Positions 52,031-63,633 of a stretch of 64,000 bases of DNA are shown piece by piece. The stretch's first letter is position 1; every line of letters starts with the position of its first letter. A model generated the notes under the pieces. That model saw only the letters and a program-made list of their open reading frames with translations. It made no database searches and had not been told where the DNA came from. Source of the stretch: Luscinia megarhynchos (lineage: Eukaryota > Chordata > Aves > Passeriformes > Turdidae); NCBI GenBank assembly GCA_034336665.1, contig CM067576.1, positions 14,437,385 to 14,501,384 on the forward strand, written 5' to 3'. A program made the translations under genes and the position numbers.

Positions 52031-52620
52031 AACCTGTCCTATGGGAATCAGCCTGATTGGTATTCTAGGTCAGGCAACCACCACTGAAGGAGAATTGTAC
52101 CCCAGCCCTACAGCTTGGGAGGCATTTGTTGGAGTTGTGGTGATCCCAGAAGGGAAAGTTCCAAGGAGTTATGGGATTGCCCATGTTGATGCCTCATACA
52201 TATTCCCAACCCTCATTTTCCAGCTGATCATCACCACTCCCAGTCCCTGGAATGTTCTCCCTTCCTTGTGTCCCCAGTGGCCCCCAGCTGATGCAGTGTC
52301 CCACCCAGCCTACCCCAAGGACCCTGCCTTCCCTTACCCCACCTCTGCACCACCTTCCCCTGCACCCACTGGACCCTGACCTCAACTGCAGCCCCTCTCC
52401 TGCCCCACATTTATACCCTGGACCTCTCTGCATCTTGGTCTTCGACTCCTACAAAAACCTTGTCCCCTTGGTTGGTGTGTTCGGACTTTTGGGCCTCATC
52501 CCACATTTACTTTCACTATTATTAAAGTGTTTTATGTTGCTAAGTCATGGTGGTCACGCTGCTCTTCTTTTATTTTTGCCACAATTGCCCTAATACCTGA
52601 GAACCCTAAAAAGTGTTGTC
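52031..52620 (+). mobile_element. Candidate LTR, C-rich (plus strand)
   Basis: A C-rich segment (52220-52440) unlike its flanks leads to a TATA-like TTTATAC (52410-52416). About 105 bases on there is an ATTAAA polyadenylation signal (52521-52526) followed by a T/G-rich stretch, the usual order of an LTR. A plus frame at 52041-52379 is proline-rich and reflects composition. I do not recognise the family, and no TG...CA ends or target-site duplication could be fixed. It could instead be another GC-rich retroelement fragment. Confidence 0.4.
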
Positions 52621-53670
52621 AGGGACTCCCCCTCACCCCGATACTGTCCATCCTGTGTCTCCAAGAAACACTGCACACTCTGTGGAAGCATTGGCTTCTT
52701 TAGGTTGTAATTTTCATTTCTTCATCCTCAGTTCAGGTTTCTTCAATGCTCATGGTGGCAGTGTAGCAGCTTTCACTGAGAAGTCTGGTAATCCTGCAGG
52801 GATGGTTAGAGAGCAAATGAAGTGGTCGAAGGGACAGATACTGTGGCTCCAGAACCAGCCCTTCCAAGAGTGTGTGTAACATGAAAAAGTTAAAACTGGA
52901 AATGAATTATTGAGGTTTATTCTTTTGCACTGGAATATAAACTGTGGATCTGTCTCTCCCCCAGAAAGCTCAAGTCTTTCAACATCTTTATTTCACAAGT
53001 AAGGAGTTTTCTGAGAGCAGAAGTTATGTGACACTCCAGTGAGGTTCAAATGTCCAGTTCCATTCAATCTGGATGTTTTATCTTTACTCTTGTTCCTTGC
53101 AGATATTAGTCATTGATCTCATGTTATTAATTTAATTTGAATAATTTAATTTTATGTATTTTTAAAAAGAAATGTAAGCAAAAGTTAGTAATCAAAAAAT
53201 CTTCTTTTTATACTTTGTAGAGCATACCATCTCAAATTCTCTTTGGGAATCTTGTGAACAGATCTTTCAAGCATTATTAGCTATGCAGAAAATATAAGTT
53301 TGGGCAGGCAGGGAACAAAGAAAAAGCTGTAACAGATCCAGAGGCATTTTCAATGTGATCTTTGATGAAGAGGTTAATAGAATTTATGAACTGTACTGCT
53401 TTAAATTCTTTCAAAAATTCCCATCATAATTGCAACAAATGTATCACAAAAGGTTCAGGGATTAATTTAGTTTGTGTGAGCATCCAAAAGTTTACAAGCT
53501 TTTTCAGGGCATGCACACATTTTGAAATGACAGACTTGGACTTCAAATCTTAGAAATGTTTCTCTTGAGGATTCTGGCACTTCTAGTTTGGGTCAATATT
53601 TCTGGCATACCACAGCTGTACCCTTCCTGCTCCTGCCTGGGGTACAAAGTGAAAACCAGAGTATGTTTAG
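52621..53670. other. Unique AT-rich non-coding DNA
   Basis: Nothing recognisable: no exon, RNA gene or repeat. Reading frames are below 90 codons. Confidence 0.6.
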
Positions 53671-53841
53671 ATTAAAAAAATAAAACAACGAAACAAAATA
53701 AGACAAAAAACAACAACCAAACAAAAACCCGAAAACACCCCTGAAACAAACCAAACCAACCAACCAAAAAAGAAAAGAAAAATCAGAAAACCAAAACCCA
53801 GCAAAATAAAACCATTTAAAATGCCTGGGAAAAAAAAAACT
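53671..53841. repeat. A/C-rich low-complexity block
   Basis: About 170 bases with very little G or T on the plus strand, built of irregular AAACAAAA, CCAAACCAACCAACC and AAAACCAAAACC units and ending in a run of ten A. The 164-codon minus frame that crosses it (53593-54087) owes its length to this block, because a T/G-rich strand rarely forms stops and mostly encodes Phe, Leu, Trp and Gly. It is not a credible gene. Confidence 0.85.
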
Positions 53842-54624
53842 CTTCAGAATTCTAAATAAAAGTAATTTAGTTTTGTCTGGAAGAGGAACTTCACTGTGCA
53901 CAAACAGCTTTACTCTCATGGGTAATACAGCATTGGTGCACAGGTAGATATAAAATATACTGCAGCTGAATTCTGCAGCTTTCCATGCCCAGTGTTTAAC
54001 ACTGGAGTGGTTTATATTCCCGTGTGATTTATCTCCCATGCAGCCCCAGCTCCAAGGGGATGTAAGATGTAGTTCCTGGCAAATCATTTATAGTCTGGCT
54101 TCCTAATGGAAGTGTGCAAAAGCTGGGTGACAGCTTGTCATGCAGAATTCCTCCTTCCTCCTCTGAAGCACTTCATACAATGAAAACAGATGAAGCTGAC
54201 TCTGAGAATTGATTGGCTCTGCTGTGCTTTAGGGAGGGAGGGGAAGATTGCTTACTGATGTGGAAAAAGTTAACTTTTATTCAGAGATACCAGGTATTGA
54301 TCAGAGGCTTGTTACATTGTGAAAGAAATGAGTGGTTTGAACTGGGAACAGCAGGTCAGGGCAGTCAGCCAGGGCTCTAACAAATAGCTTTCATAAATGG
54401 TGCTGGAAAAAATGACTTTGAGTTTCTGTAAATGATTCCTTTCATGTCCAGACTACCAGGAAATTATACTTTCACATTCTCACATGTGTTTTCAAGTAAT
54501 AGAAGCTAATGGCATCGAAAAATGAAGAATAAAACTTCTTGCTTCTCTTGGCCATGATGTGTGCACTTGCTAAGAAAACGTAGATTGAGTTTATGTGCTT
54601 TTCCTGTTGTTATGGAATATCAGG
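53842..54624. other. Unique non-coding DNA
   Basis: No exon, RNA gene or repeat was recognised between the A/C-rich block and the CR1 tail. Confidence 0.6.
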
Positions 54625-54757
54625 TCACAGAATGGCTTGGGTTGGAAGGAACTTTAAAAGTCATCTAATTCCACCCCCTGGCATGGGCAGGGACACCTTC
54701 CACCAGACCAGGTTTCTCCAAGCCCCATCCAACCCGGCCTTGGACACTTCCAGGGAG
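54625..54757 (-). mobile_element. CR1 non-LTR retrotransposon, 3'-end fragment (minus strand)
   Basis: On the plus strand it reads TCACAGAATGGCTTGGGTTGG, then AAGGAACTTTAAAAGTCATC, CCACCCCCTGGCATGGGCAGG, GACACCTTCCACCAGACCAG and CCCCATCCAACCCGGCCTTGG. This is the reverse complement of the well-known avian CR1 3' end. It is the clearest transposon in the window and the strongest evidence that the source is a bird. The copy is 5'-truncated after about 130 bases, as most are, and lacks most of its octamer tail. It carries no reverse-transcriptase frame. Confidence 0.95.
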
Positions 54758-57700
54758 TGTTTTCTCCACAAGCTGCTTGCAATATGGACACTTCAGTGCT
54801 CAGAACTTGAGTTCTCTGTAAGGAGATTCTTCAGAAATGCAGTACATCAACAACTTCGGTGTACTGATCACATTTTGTGATACTGTACTTGCAAAAGGTG
54901 TAGTTGTTTTTGTTGTGGATATTATAAAATGTTCAAATGTGAGAGTAATTTCATTTAAGGACATTGTAGGAAAATGGTGCCTATGGGAATAAGGGAGAAG
55001 ATGATAGCTCAGAAGATGGCTCAAAATGGTGTTAGAACTAGGGAAAGGGACATGCAGAATAAAAGTAAAATACTTCTCTCTTCTGAAACTCTAAGGTGAA
55101 CTGCAAATTCTGGAGTCTGTGTAGAAATTATCTGGAAATGAACACCAAAGGAGCAAACCTCTATTGTTGAGTTTTCAGTGCAAACTACTAAAGGATGATC
55201 ATCCATCTCCAAAGTCAATATCTCTTCTGCAACAGTTTTTTTCTCTAACGTTTATATCTTGCTCAAGGCTAATCAGGGGAGGCTTATAAATTGTTGAAAT
55301 CGCTTTATAGCACATTTAGAGCTCATTTCACAGCAGTTTAAGAGGTTGCAATGAAGCTAATAGCCTTCTGCATTTCCTAACTGTATGTGATTTTAAAAAT
55401 GATATAACATTTATAGCACTTTACAGTTATTTCCAAAAGTAACATGGTAAATCTAATCATTATATAATCAGTACATGACAAAAATCCCAGTGCTGTGAAG
55501 GCCTATTTTCAAGTATCTTTCATCATGCTGTCCAATGTTTCATACATTTGGCAGAGTGGTTCTTGCAAAATAAAGGACATGAGAAATGCAACAGACCAGA
55601 ATGTTTATCAGGCTTAAAATCCTGATCAGGGGAGAAAGAACTTTACAGGTTTGTGACCATAGCCCTTTTTTTTTATTCTTTTTTTTTTTTTTTTGATGAA
55701 GCTGATAAATTGGAAGAAGTTATAGAAGATTCTGTCTTGCAGGAGCAATTAACCTGAAGAGACTGTTTCTTGTTCTGTAGCCATGTTTAATATAACTTAC
55801 TTCCTGCATTTAACTATCAGAACCAGTTAGAAATGAGAAGTGCTGGACACTACAGTAATCAATTCACTTATAAAACAGTCACATAGTGGGAGGAAATGGA
55901 AATCTGCTTGGCTTGGTTCTTTCTTCATATATTTTCAATTTAGCATTGGTAAAACTGAGTAGAAAGTCTCATTTAGGGGTGTAAAACATTTTTATTGAAG
56001 AGGCAGGAGTTGAATGTGTGATATTATTTATGTTACTATCAGATATGAACTATTTATCCAGTTGTCAAGGACATGATCACTGAGTACTGTGACTGCAATC
56101 ACAGGAATGTTAGTGAACTAATCCTCTCATCTTTTTATATTGTGCAGGAGGAAACCAAGTCCAGGAACCTGTAAGTTCAGTGATGCTACAGAAAATCCCT
56201 TTGGGCTTTTATGGTTTGTGCTATTCAGTTTTAACCTTGATTGACCTATAAGTGCTTAAAAGCCATTGCTAATTCAGATTTACTGAGATCTGGCTGGTTG
56301 CCACATCTTCCCAATTCAAAACTTCAGATCCTGAAGTTCCTAATAACAAAACTGTGTCTCTGAACATTTTCCATAATTACCAAGTTAGTCACTGCAGTTA
56401 TGTATTTTAGTTAACCACAAGGTCCTGTGAGTGTTTGAAGGATATAAACATGAAGACCCTTTTAACAAGATCCAACAGCATAATGCTGACCTGATTGTCT
56501 GCTGTGTCCCTTCAGTCACCTAGAAAATTTAAGGGCTGCTAATTTCTGGATTGCAATTGTTGTTGCTTCATTTTTACCTGTCATGTATTTGTGTATGCTG
56601 CCTTTGTCTTGAAGACAGGAATTAGCAATTGTTTGTGAAATACTTATAATTCTGCATTACAGTATTTTAGGCTTTTATCTATTAAAGGTTATGATTTTTT
56701 TTTTCATTTTCAGTGCTGCTTATGTATCCTTGGAAACTATTTGGGATTTACAGAGTAGGAACCTTTAGCATATCAAGGGTATAAATCAAAGCTGGTAATT
56801 ACTGGCCACTGAGTCAAGGTATTTAACATAAATATTGGCTGGATAATCTTGTGTATAAACCTGGACTTACTAATATCTGTACCTGCATTTCTTATTTTTA
56901 ACATTTTAATTGATGTGAGAATTGGAATTTTTTTATGGCCTTAATGTTTTCTTTTATAATCTAAAATGGCAATGAGCCTAATAGGTAGAGCTATGTTTTA
57001 TTGAATATAAAACAGTTTGAATAATATTAGGATAGTAAATACTACAATTCTACATGTCTACAGTTTTTTCATTCTGCTATAGAGTCTGTTAGGTTTTCTA
57101 ATTAGATGCATGTCATAACTATGCATGGGAATGGTACATCCTAAGAGAACCATTGAGATTGAGAGTATTCAAAACAACTTTTGTCTTCATCAGGGTTAGT
57201 TCCAATTTCAGTGGCTCTACTGTAGTTACTGTATGAAACTGTTTCTAAATATGCATGAATTATTCCACATACAAGCAGACATCTGTTAATTCATTGCTTG
57301 CAGTTTATTAAACTAATATGTGTAAACTGCTTTGAGCTACAAATTTCAAGATTAGGGCTTTTAATGTTTTGGGATATCCTTAGGCATTGTATGCTGGAGG
57401 TAGATTTGACAAATGCTCGTTGCTAATGGACTATATTTAAAGGAAAGTCTGCATGGATTAATTTTAATTAGTGTCATATTAAGGGGTATCAAACTAACTA
57501 ATGTCAAAGGTGTACCAGTGCTGTTGATTCAGAGTGTTATCATGTGTGTATAATTAGAGAACCCTATTTGCATAAATATTTATTCAAATAAACACACACA
57601 CTTTCCTTTGAAATTCCAGCCATATCATGGCCTAAATTTTTCAGACATATCTTTCGAGTTACAGCTCATTACAGAAGTATTTAAACGTTAAGAAGAAGCA

Positions 57701-58817
57701 ACCAGTACTGATCACTGAAGCTGCTGGATGATAAATAGAGGAAGAACTCACAGGCTGAAGGTCTAACAAATCCCAGACTGTGTTTGGGAAAGGAGTATGC
57801 TTTGTCTGGCTTACTGCTTTTAAAAAGCTGTTTTATATGGCACAAGCAGCTGTGTTTCAGGATCTGTCTGCCAGGTATGATACTGTTCTTGATTTTGTTT
57901 TCTGATTAATCCCCAAGGTGTCCATGTTTAGTAAGACAAAGAGAAGAAAATGGGTGAGCTTCAGACAGCCCTTCTTGCAGTATTCCATGAACATGCTAGC
58001 TGCTAACTTTGCAAATATGGAAGGAAAATATTGGCAGTGGAATAGTACAAGTTAGTTTGGATTTGGTGCAACCCAAAGAAGTTCTGATGAGCTACCACAT
58101 AACAAACAAAACAACTTTCTGGCAACAACTTGCCTTTCCAAAGGACCAGCAGGGAGGAAAATGTGATCCACACAACTCTTTAATAGACTGTAATGGGAAC
58201 TCTGACCTCTGTCTTGGGAAGCTGAATACTGGAACAGTTTCTTTTGTCAGCAAATACAGTTTGCTGTACAAATAAGTGGTTTTATTCATTGTATTTGTTA
58301 AATTCCTCTTTTAAAAGTTTCTGCTAAGGAACCTTGGTTAAGCTGTATGCTGTAGTTAGTTTTCCTCTCTGGAGTCAGAGAAAAGAAAGGGGATTAAAAA
58401 AGTTTCCCTTTATCTTACAGAACAGGAGGCTATCCATGGCTTAATGATCCAGCAGAACAGAGGTTTAGTAAGGGTCCAGAGCCTGGAGGAATTTGTGAGT
58501 CACAACTCAGCCAAAGCACACACTGAAGCAGAAACTGCTGCAGCATGTGAGTGCTGCTGTGCTCTCTTCCTCTCTTTTTGTGGGCCATGACTTCTCCTGC
58601 CCCACTGCTGCTGCTCTGGTAGGGTCTGCAATAGGTGGTAACACAGAACTGACATTTTTTCTTCTTCTGTCATTTTGTTTTGTTTAAGTTTTTGATTTGC
58701 CACCCTCTGTGTTTTGAAGGTGCCCTCGGTGCTGTGGGGATATATGATGGGATTGTTTCTGTGCTTGCAAGTTGCAATGCATTAACAATGAGCTGCATGG
58801 AGATGTCTTAAACGTTA
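54758..58817. other. Unique AT-rich non-coding DNA with poly-T tract
   Basis: No gene or RNA was recognised. An interrupted poly-T tract lies at 55666-55694. A 23-base segment with good splice signals (56148-56170) and a cluster of POU/FOX-like motifs (57566-57594) are noted as findings. The 88-codon frame at 58009-58275 (plus) resembles no family I know. Confidence 0.55.
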
Positions 58818-58876
58818 TTTTTTTTTTTTTTTTTTTGCAGGGGGGGAAGGGTTTGGTTGGTTGGTTGGTTTGTTGA
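58818..58876. repeat. Poly-T tract joined to GGTT repeat
   Basis: Nineteen T (58818-58836) are followed by GCAG, a run of seven G, and four to five GGTT units up to 58876. The reverse complement reads like the A/C-rich CCAACCAACC blocks elsewhere in the window, so this is probably the same sort of low-complexity sequence in the other orientation. The T-run plus GCAG imitates a splice acceptor. Confidence 0.85.
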
Positions 58877-60788
58877 TTTTTATTTTGTTTCAGATATCTA
58901 ATGTATTTCTTTGTAAACTCCATCTTCCATCTGCTCTGTCTCCCTGAAGCTGGACAATGTCTGGAATCAGACATACCAATGGGCATTAACAAATGTCTGG
59001 CTCTGAAAACTCCAGCATCTACCAAGGCAGGAAAATTCCAGCTCTCTGCTCTGCTGTATTAACTGTTATACATGAATAGTTACATCATAGGCTGTCTGGG
59101 AATAGTGACATACACACAAAAACTGTTACAGCCCATCAGTCATTTTCCAGTAGAATAATTCATAAACATTAATAAAAATGTAGCTATGCCAGGTAGAAAA
59201 TGTCCCATCCTGCAGCCCTAAGATTTTTCATTTTCTATTGTAAACATTTTATTATGACATTTTCTGATTAGAATCACACAAACCTCTCAGCAGTGAATTT
59301 GTTACATATATTTCTTGCCGAGATTGTAGCTTCAAGTAAGCATCCTCTGATATTCTTTATATGTAATTGACTTAGGGAAGGTAGCAGAACAACAATAACA
59401 CCTCAAATGGATCAAAAATTATACAGAGAAGAGTATTTTCAAGGGGAAGGAGAGCATTACACAAAAGGGGCAAATAGAGTCTTATTTGCTGTGTGTTGTT
59501 TGCAAAATGTTTTGAACATTTTATTGAATATATCTTCCTTGTGAATTATGCATGCTCTCCAGTGCCTTTGGGAAGATGTAAAACTTTATATATTACGAAT
59601 GGAATACATGACCTCCTGCTGTTTCCCAGATATTGCTTTAAATCGAAAACCGAACAATATCATATCTAGCAAGGGTTATTTTATTCCCTTTTGAGGTGGT
59701 TAAGCAAGAATATTGTGGTGAAGGGAAGATTTCTGAATGTGTTCTCTCACTGGAGCCTGCTGCATGACATTGCAGGAAGATTCTGTATATTAGTGCACTA
59801 AAATGGAGTTTCTGTAGGCTAAAAATCCATCTTTCCAGTAAGTTGCAACTGAAAATAGTGTGTTCTAATTCCTTTAGTAATTCCAGCAAGGCCTCATAAC
59901 TTTTAAAATTTTTATATGTCCAATACCTGATTGCTGTTGGGTTCAAGCTGTGAATACTTCTGGGTCAATTAGACTTGTACTTTTGAGACAAGCATATGCC
60001 TTGTGTGAGTGAGTAGCCAAGGCTGGCATGGAGGCAGCTTTTCAAACGTGGTGCTTTCACTCCTGTGCTCAATTCATTTTCCATCACACTTTCTTACAGC
60101 TTTTCAGTGTTGAGTCTCAAACCTAGGTATCAACAGCACGTATTTTACTCTTGCTTTCACAGAAATGTTTCAGTTTCTAAATGTAGTCTCAGCTAAAACT
60201 TCTTAGTAAGATATTTATCCACTCAGTGTAGTAGATGAATACAAGATACTTCAAAGTACCCAATATTCTCTTTTGGAGTATATTCTATGAAAAGATATGA
60301 TGTAAGCACATATTTTGCTTTGTTATTTATATTAATTCTATGTGAAAATTGAAATACTTGAGCAAAATTTCATCAATTAATTGCTGAAAAGTGAGTTCAG
60401 TGGAGTGGAAATTAAGAGTACAATGAGAAGAGGCATCAGTTAAAGTACACTGAAATATGGAATTCAGGATATGGGCAATTGGAATTCCAGCTCTCACTGC
60501 TGGCATCAGAACGTGAAACTGAAACAGTATTTATTATTAGTCAGTTTTAGGTATAAATGACCTGAATCTTTCTATTGGCAGCATGGTCCTGTCACTTGAT
60601 TCACATTACCAAGAAAAAAATCCATACTGTTTAATTAATTTCATTAATTAAATTCTAGTCCTAGACTTCTCCAGAGCTGACAATTGCTCTGTTTTATAGA
60701 AAAGCTGTCTTTTTTGGAGGTATAAAGCTCACGTCTTGAACCTGAGCCATGTTAATGCATGGTTAAAAGTGGAACAGAAGGGAAAGGG
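58877..60788. other. Unique AT-rich non-coding DNA
   Basis: No gene, RNA gene or transposon was recognised. A small perfect palindrome with 10-base arms, TTTAATTAAT and ATTAATTAAA around TTC, lies at 60630-60652. Confidence 0.6.
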
Positions 60789-60870
60789 AAAACAATCCCA
60801 AAAGAAACCAAAACAAAACCCAAAAAAACCCAAAAACCCCTCCAACACAAACAAAAAAGCCCCAAAACCT
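60789..60870. repeat. A/C-rich low-complexity block
   Basis: About 80 bases nearly free of T and G on the plus strand, with irregular AAACCCAAAAA and CCCCAAAACC units, like those at 29444-29545 and 53671-53841. Confidence 0.85.
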
Positions 60871-63563
60871 CCTGAGCTGGGGCTCTTAAGGATTCACTTG
60901 CACTGAAGGCATCTTTTCTGAGAGGAGGGGATCCAGCTCATAGTAGTGGATTGGGTACCTGCCAGCACAGCTGGAAGAGGAGGCACAAAGGGTAAAAATG
61001 ACCTGTGATTTGATTTAGCCCATGGCAGAAAACCTGGTGTGGACAATGTCACTGTTTTTGTCCTGGGACATGGAGAATGAGTTTGCTGGGAAAATGTTTC
61101 TGTGTGTGAAGCAAAGCCTTAGTCAAAACAGCCAAATTAGAGGAGTTGGGAGGTCAAAACTGGCACCAGCCACCTCTTATTGCTGGGACTGAATATGGAA
61201 ATGCAACTGTGATGGAAGGAGAGAGGTATGTATGGATACAAGGATAACTATTTCTCAGTGAAGTGTACAACGTGAAAAAAGGGAGAAAATACCTGGAACT
61301 CTGCTTACAAATTGACCCTATTTTTTCTGGCAAGAGCAATTCCCTCAAACTTGTCTCCTGATTGTTCAAGGGACAACAAAGAGATAGGAAGTAAATGTAG
61401 AGACAACAGCAAAATGCTGAACTCATTTTTCTGTGGCTGTTCTGTTGTGATTGTTCCTCTGCAGGTGCACTACCCAAAAAATCAAAAGTAATTCTTGTTT
61501 CCTTGCTATCCTCTGAAGACACACAACTTGATTTTTATGCTGGTCATGTTCACGATCTTGCATCCTTGAGTAAACATCTTTCAAATGGTGCTTTGTTTTT
61601 CATCTGTTCTGGCCTTTTGTTAGGGCAAAGGCTGTCTTCTGTTGTTCTTTGAAAAGTCTTGCTCTTCTGGGCTTTAGCCTATGTGAGGATCTACAACCAA
61701 ATTATTATTAATAGTAATATCAGATCTTGAAGGATTAATGTGGTTTCTTAGATATGCATTTAACAGGTCTGTACATGAAAAGAAAGTTACAGAAGACAAC
61801 ACATCTGTTCTTTAGAAAAGTGACTATATGGTAAAAAGTGGAAAGAAATGTTTAGAATGGTAAATATATAATACAACCTGAGTCATTTTGCAAGCGAAAA
61901 ATATTGATTTTGTCATTCATCTCTCTTCAGTAGCCTATTCAACTTAATTTAAGAAGACAGACAGGCCTCTGAAATACATTATATGATGAGTCAGACAGAG
62001 ACTTAGAGAAGTAGTCTAAAGGAAAAAAAAATTCCTGCAGGATCCAGATCAGAAAATTGGGTTGTTATGATTATGCAATAGTTGGAAAAGGTAAGCAAAG
62101 CTAAGCGTTCCTGCTGTCTGTACACTGTGTAGAATATATCTGGTTCAAAATGTTCAGCATCACCACGAAAATACAAAAATAGTGTTTCATGTCCTCAATT
62201 CAACTTTTTCTCTTAAACTTTTGAAAGATCAGATAGGGACCAGACTAACCAAATAGCCATTTTTGCTCCAGAAAGAGCAACAATAATAAATTAAATGTCA
62301 GCTATGAAACCAGACAAGTTTTTGAATTCAGATACTATTTGGATGAGGGAGTTGTGAATCATGTGTTGTTTGTGGCTTGTGCCTGGTAATGAAGGAAGGT
62401 TTGAAGGCAACACTTGCAGGTCATCAGGAATAATTATGGCATATTATTGAGCCAAATCTTTCAGCCTTTGTAATGGAGCTTACAATGTAAGGAAAATATT
62501 GACAAAAACCCCAACTAAATGTGACTTACCCACCATAAAGGCATATGTGTGTATTTTGCATGCAGCATGCAGTATTTCACTTTTGCAAACTGTTCTATCT
62601 TGTTTTTCTATTCCCAAAAATGACCTTGTCCTTCCTGGCTTATTAAACTCATTGTCCATTCAGGTGCTGTTTAATGTTATTAGATAATTTTGCCTTGAAA
62701 GTGGCAACTAAAGTGGGTGCTGTATCTCTGTTCCCTCTTTTTGGCTTTTCTAGGAATATTCATTAAGAGATCTAGAGTCCATCAGAAGCAGCATTGAAGC
62801 CTAGAAACAAAGTTTATATCATGTGGTGTTTGGAAAATATCTTGGTATAAATAGGTCTGAATTCAGTTCTTATGTGCTTTTTATTACACACTACTCTTAA
62901 ATATGCATGCTTAATGTGGCTAGTTGGTTATTTGGTTATATGGCAGGAGGATTTTTAAGTCCTGTGAAAGTTGCTTAAACAGTAGGCTAATAATAACCAA
63001 GTATTTGCTTTGCAGTACCATCACAAAAACTGATAAATTGCATCCTGACTTCCTCCTATGATGACTACTCTGGTGTCCATGGATCTCTGGAAGAGCTCAC
63101 TCAACTGCAGGACTTCAGAAGAAACTGATGTACAGATCCTGAAAGCTGAACCCAAGCATGAGCTTTTGCCTTACTGTTATGTTTGTCTTTCCACATAAGT
63201 AGTGGAATCAAAACAGATTTTCTATTTGGATTGGATTGGATTGGATTTTCACTTTCATCTATACTTATATTAAATGGTTCCATCTTTGCATTTTGACAGA
63301 GTTTTACTGGTGCTAAAGAGTGTTAATTTTCCTTTGTCTATGTACTAAACTCATTATCTTAAACTCTTGTGTTGAATTAAGTTCCTTACAGTTATCTATA
63401 AGAAATGTTAGGTAACACTCTGGCAGTGTTTTAAATAAAAATGGTCAATCCTGTCTAATCCTCATTTTCTCTCCTCCACAGGTTTGTAATTTCCCCTCTT
63501 GTCCTCCCCATTAAATGTTACCTTGTATTTAATTAGGTATTGTCTTAATTTTATGCCTTCTCA
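60871..63563. other. Unique AT-rich non-coding DNA
   Basis: No gene, RNA or transposon was recognised. The longest frame (61154-61522, minus, 122 codons) resembles no known protein. A short array of four ATTGG units lies at 63226-63248. Confidence 0.6.
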
Positions 63564-63633
63564 TTTATATGTAGAATATATATACATATATGAATAATAG
63601 AATTTAGAATACATATATGTTTATATGTAGAAT
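63564..63633. repeat. AT-rich segment with 14-base direct repeat
   Basis: TTTATATGTAGAAT occurs at 63564-63577 and again at 63620-63633. Between them is a TA-rich stretch containing two copies of the self-complementary CATATATG-like core. It looks like a local duplication inside a decayed microsatellite. Confidence 0.75.

Noticed and set aside
53593..54087. 164-codon minus-strand frame
   Set aside because: About a third of it lies across the A/C-rich block, whose complement rarely makes stops. The product is a Phe/Leu/Trp/Gly-rich low-complexity string with no family resemblance.
58009..58275. 88-codon plus frame with several cysteines near its end
   Set aside because: Briefly considered as a retroviral or secreted-protein remnant. 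There are too few diagnostic residues, it matches no family, and no retroelement is adjacent.
58818..58840. T19 plus GCAG as a splice acceptor or retrocopy poly-A tail
   Set aside because: A G run and GGTT repeat follow instead of an exon, and no target-site duplication or gene-like sequence was found beyond it.
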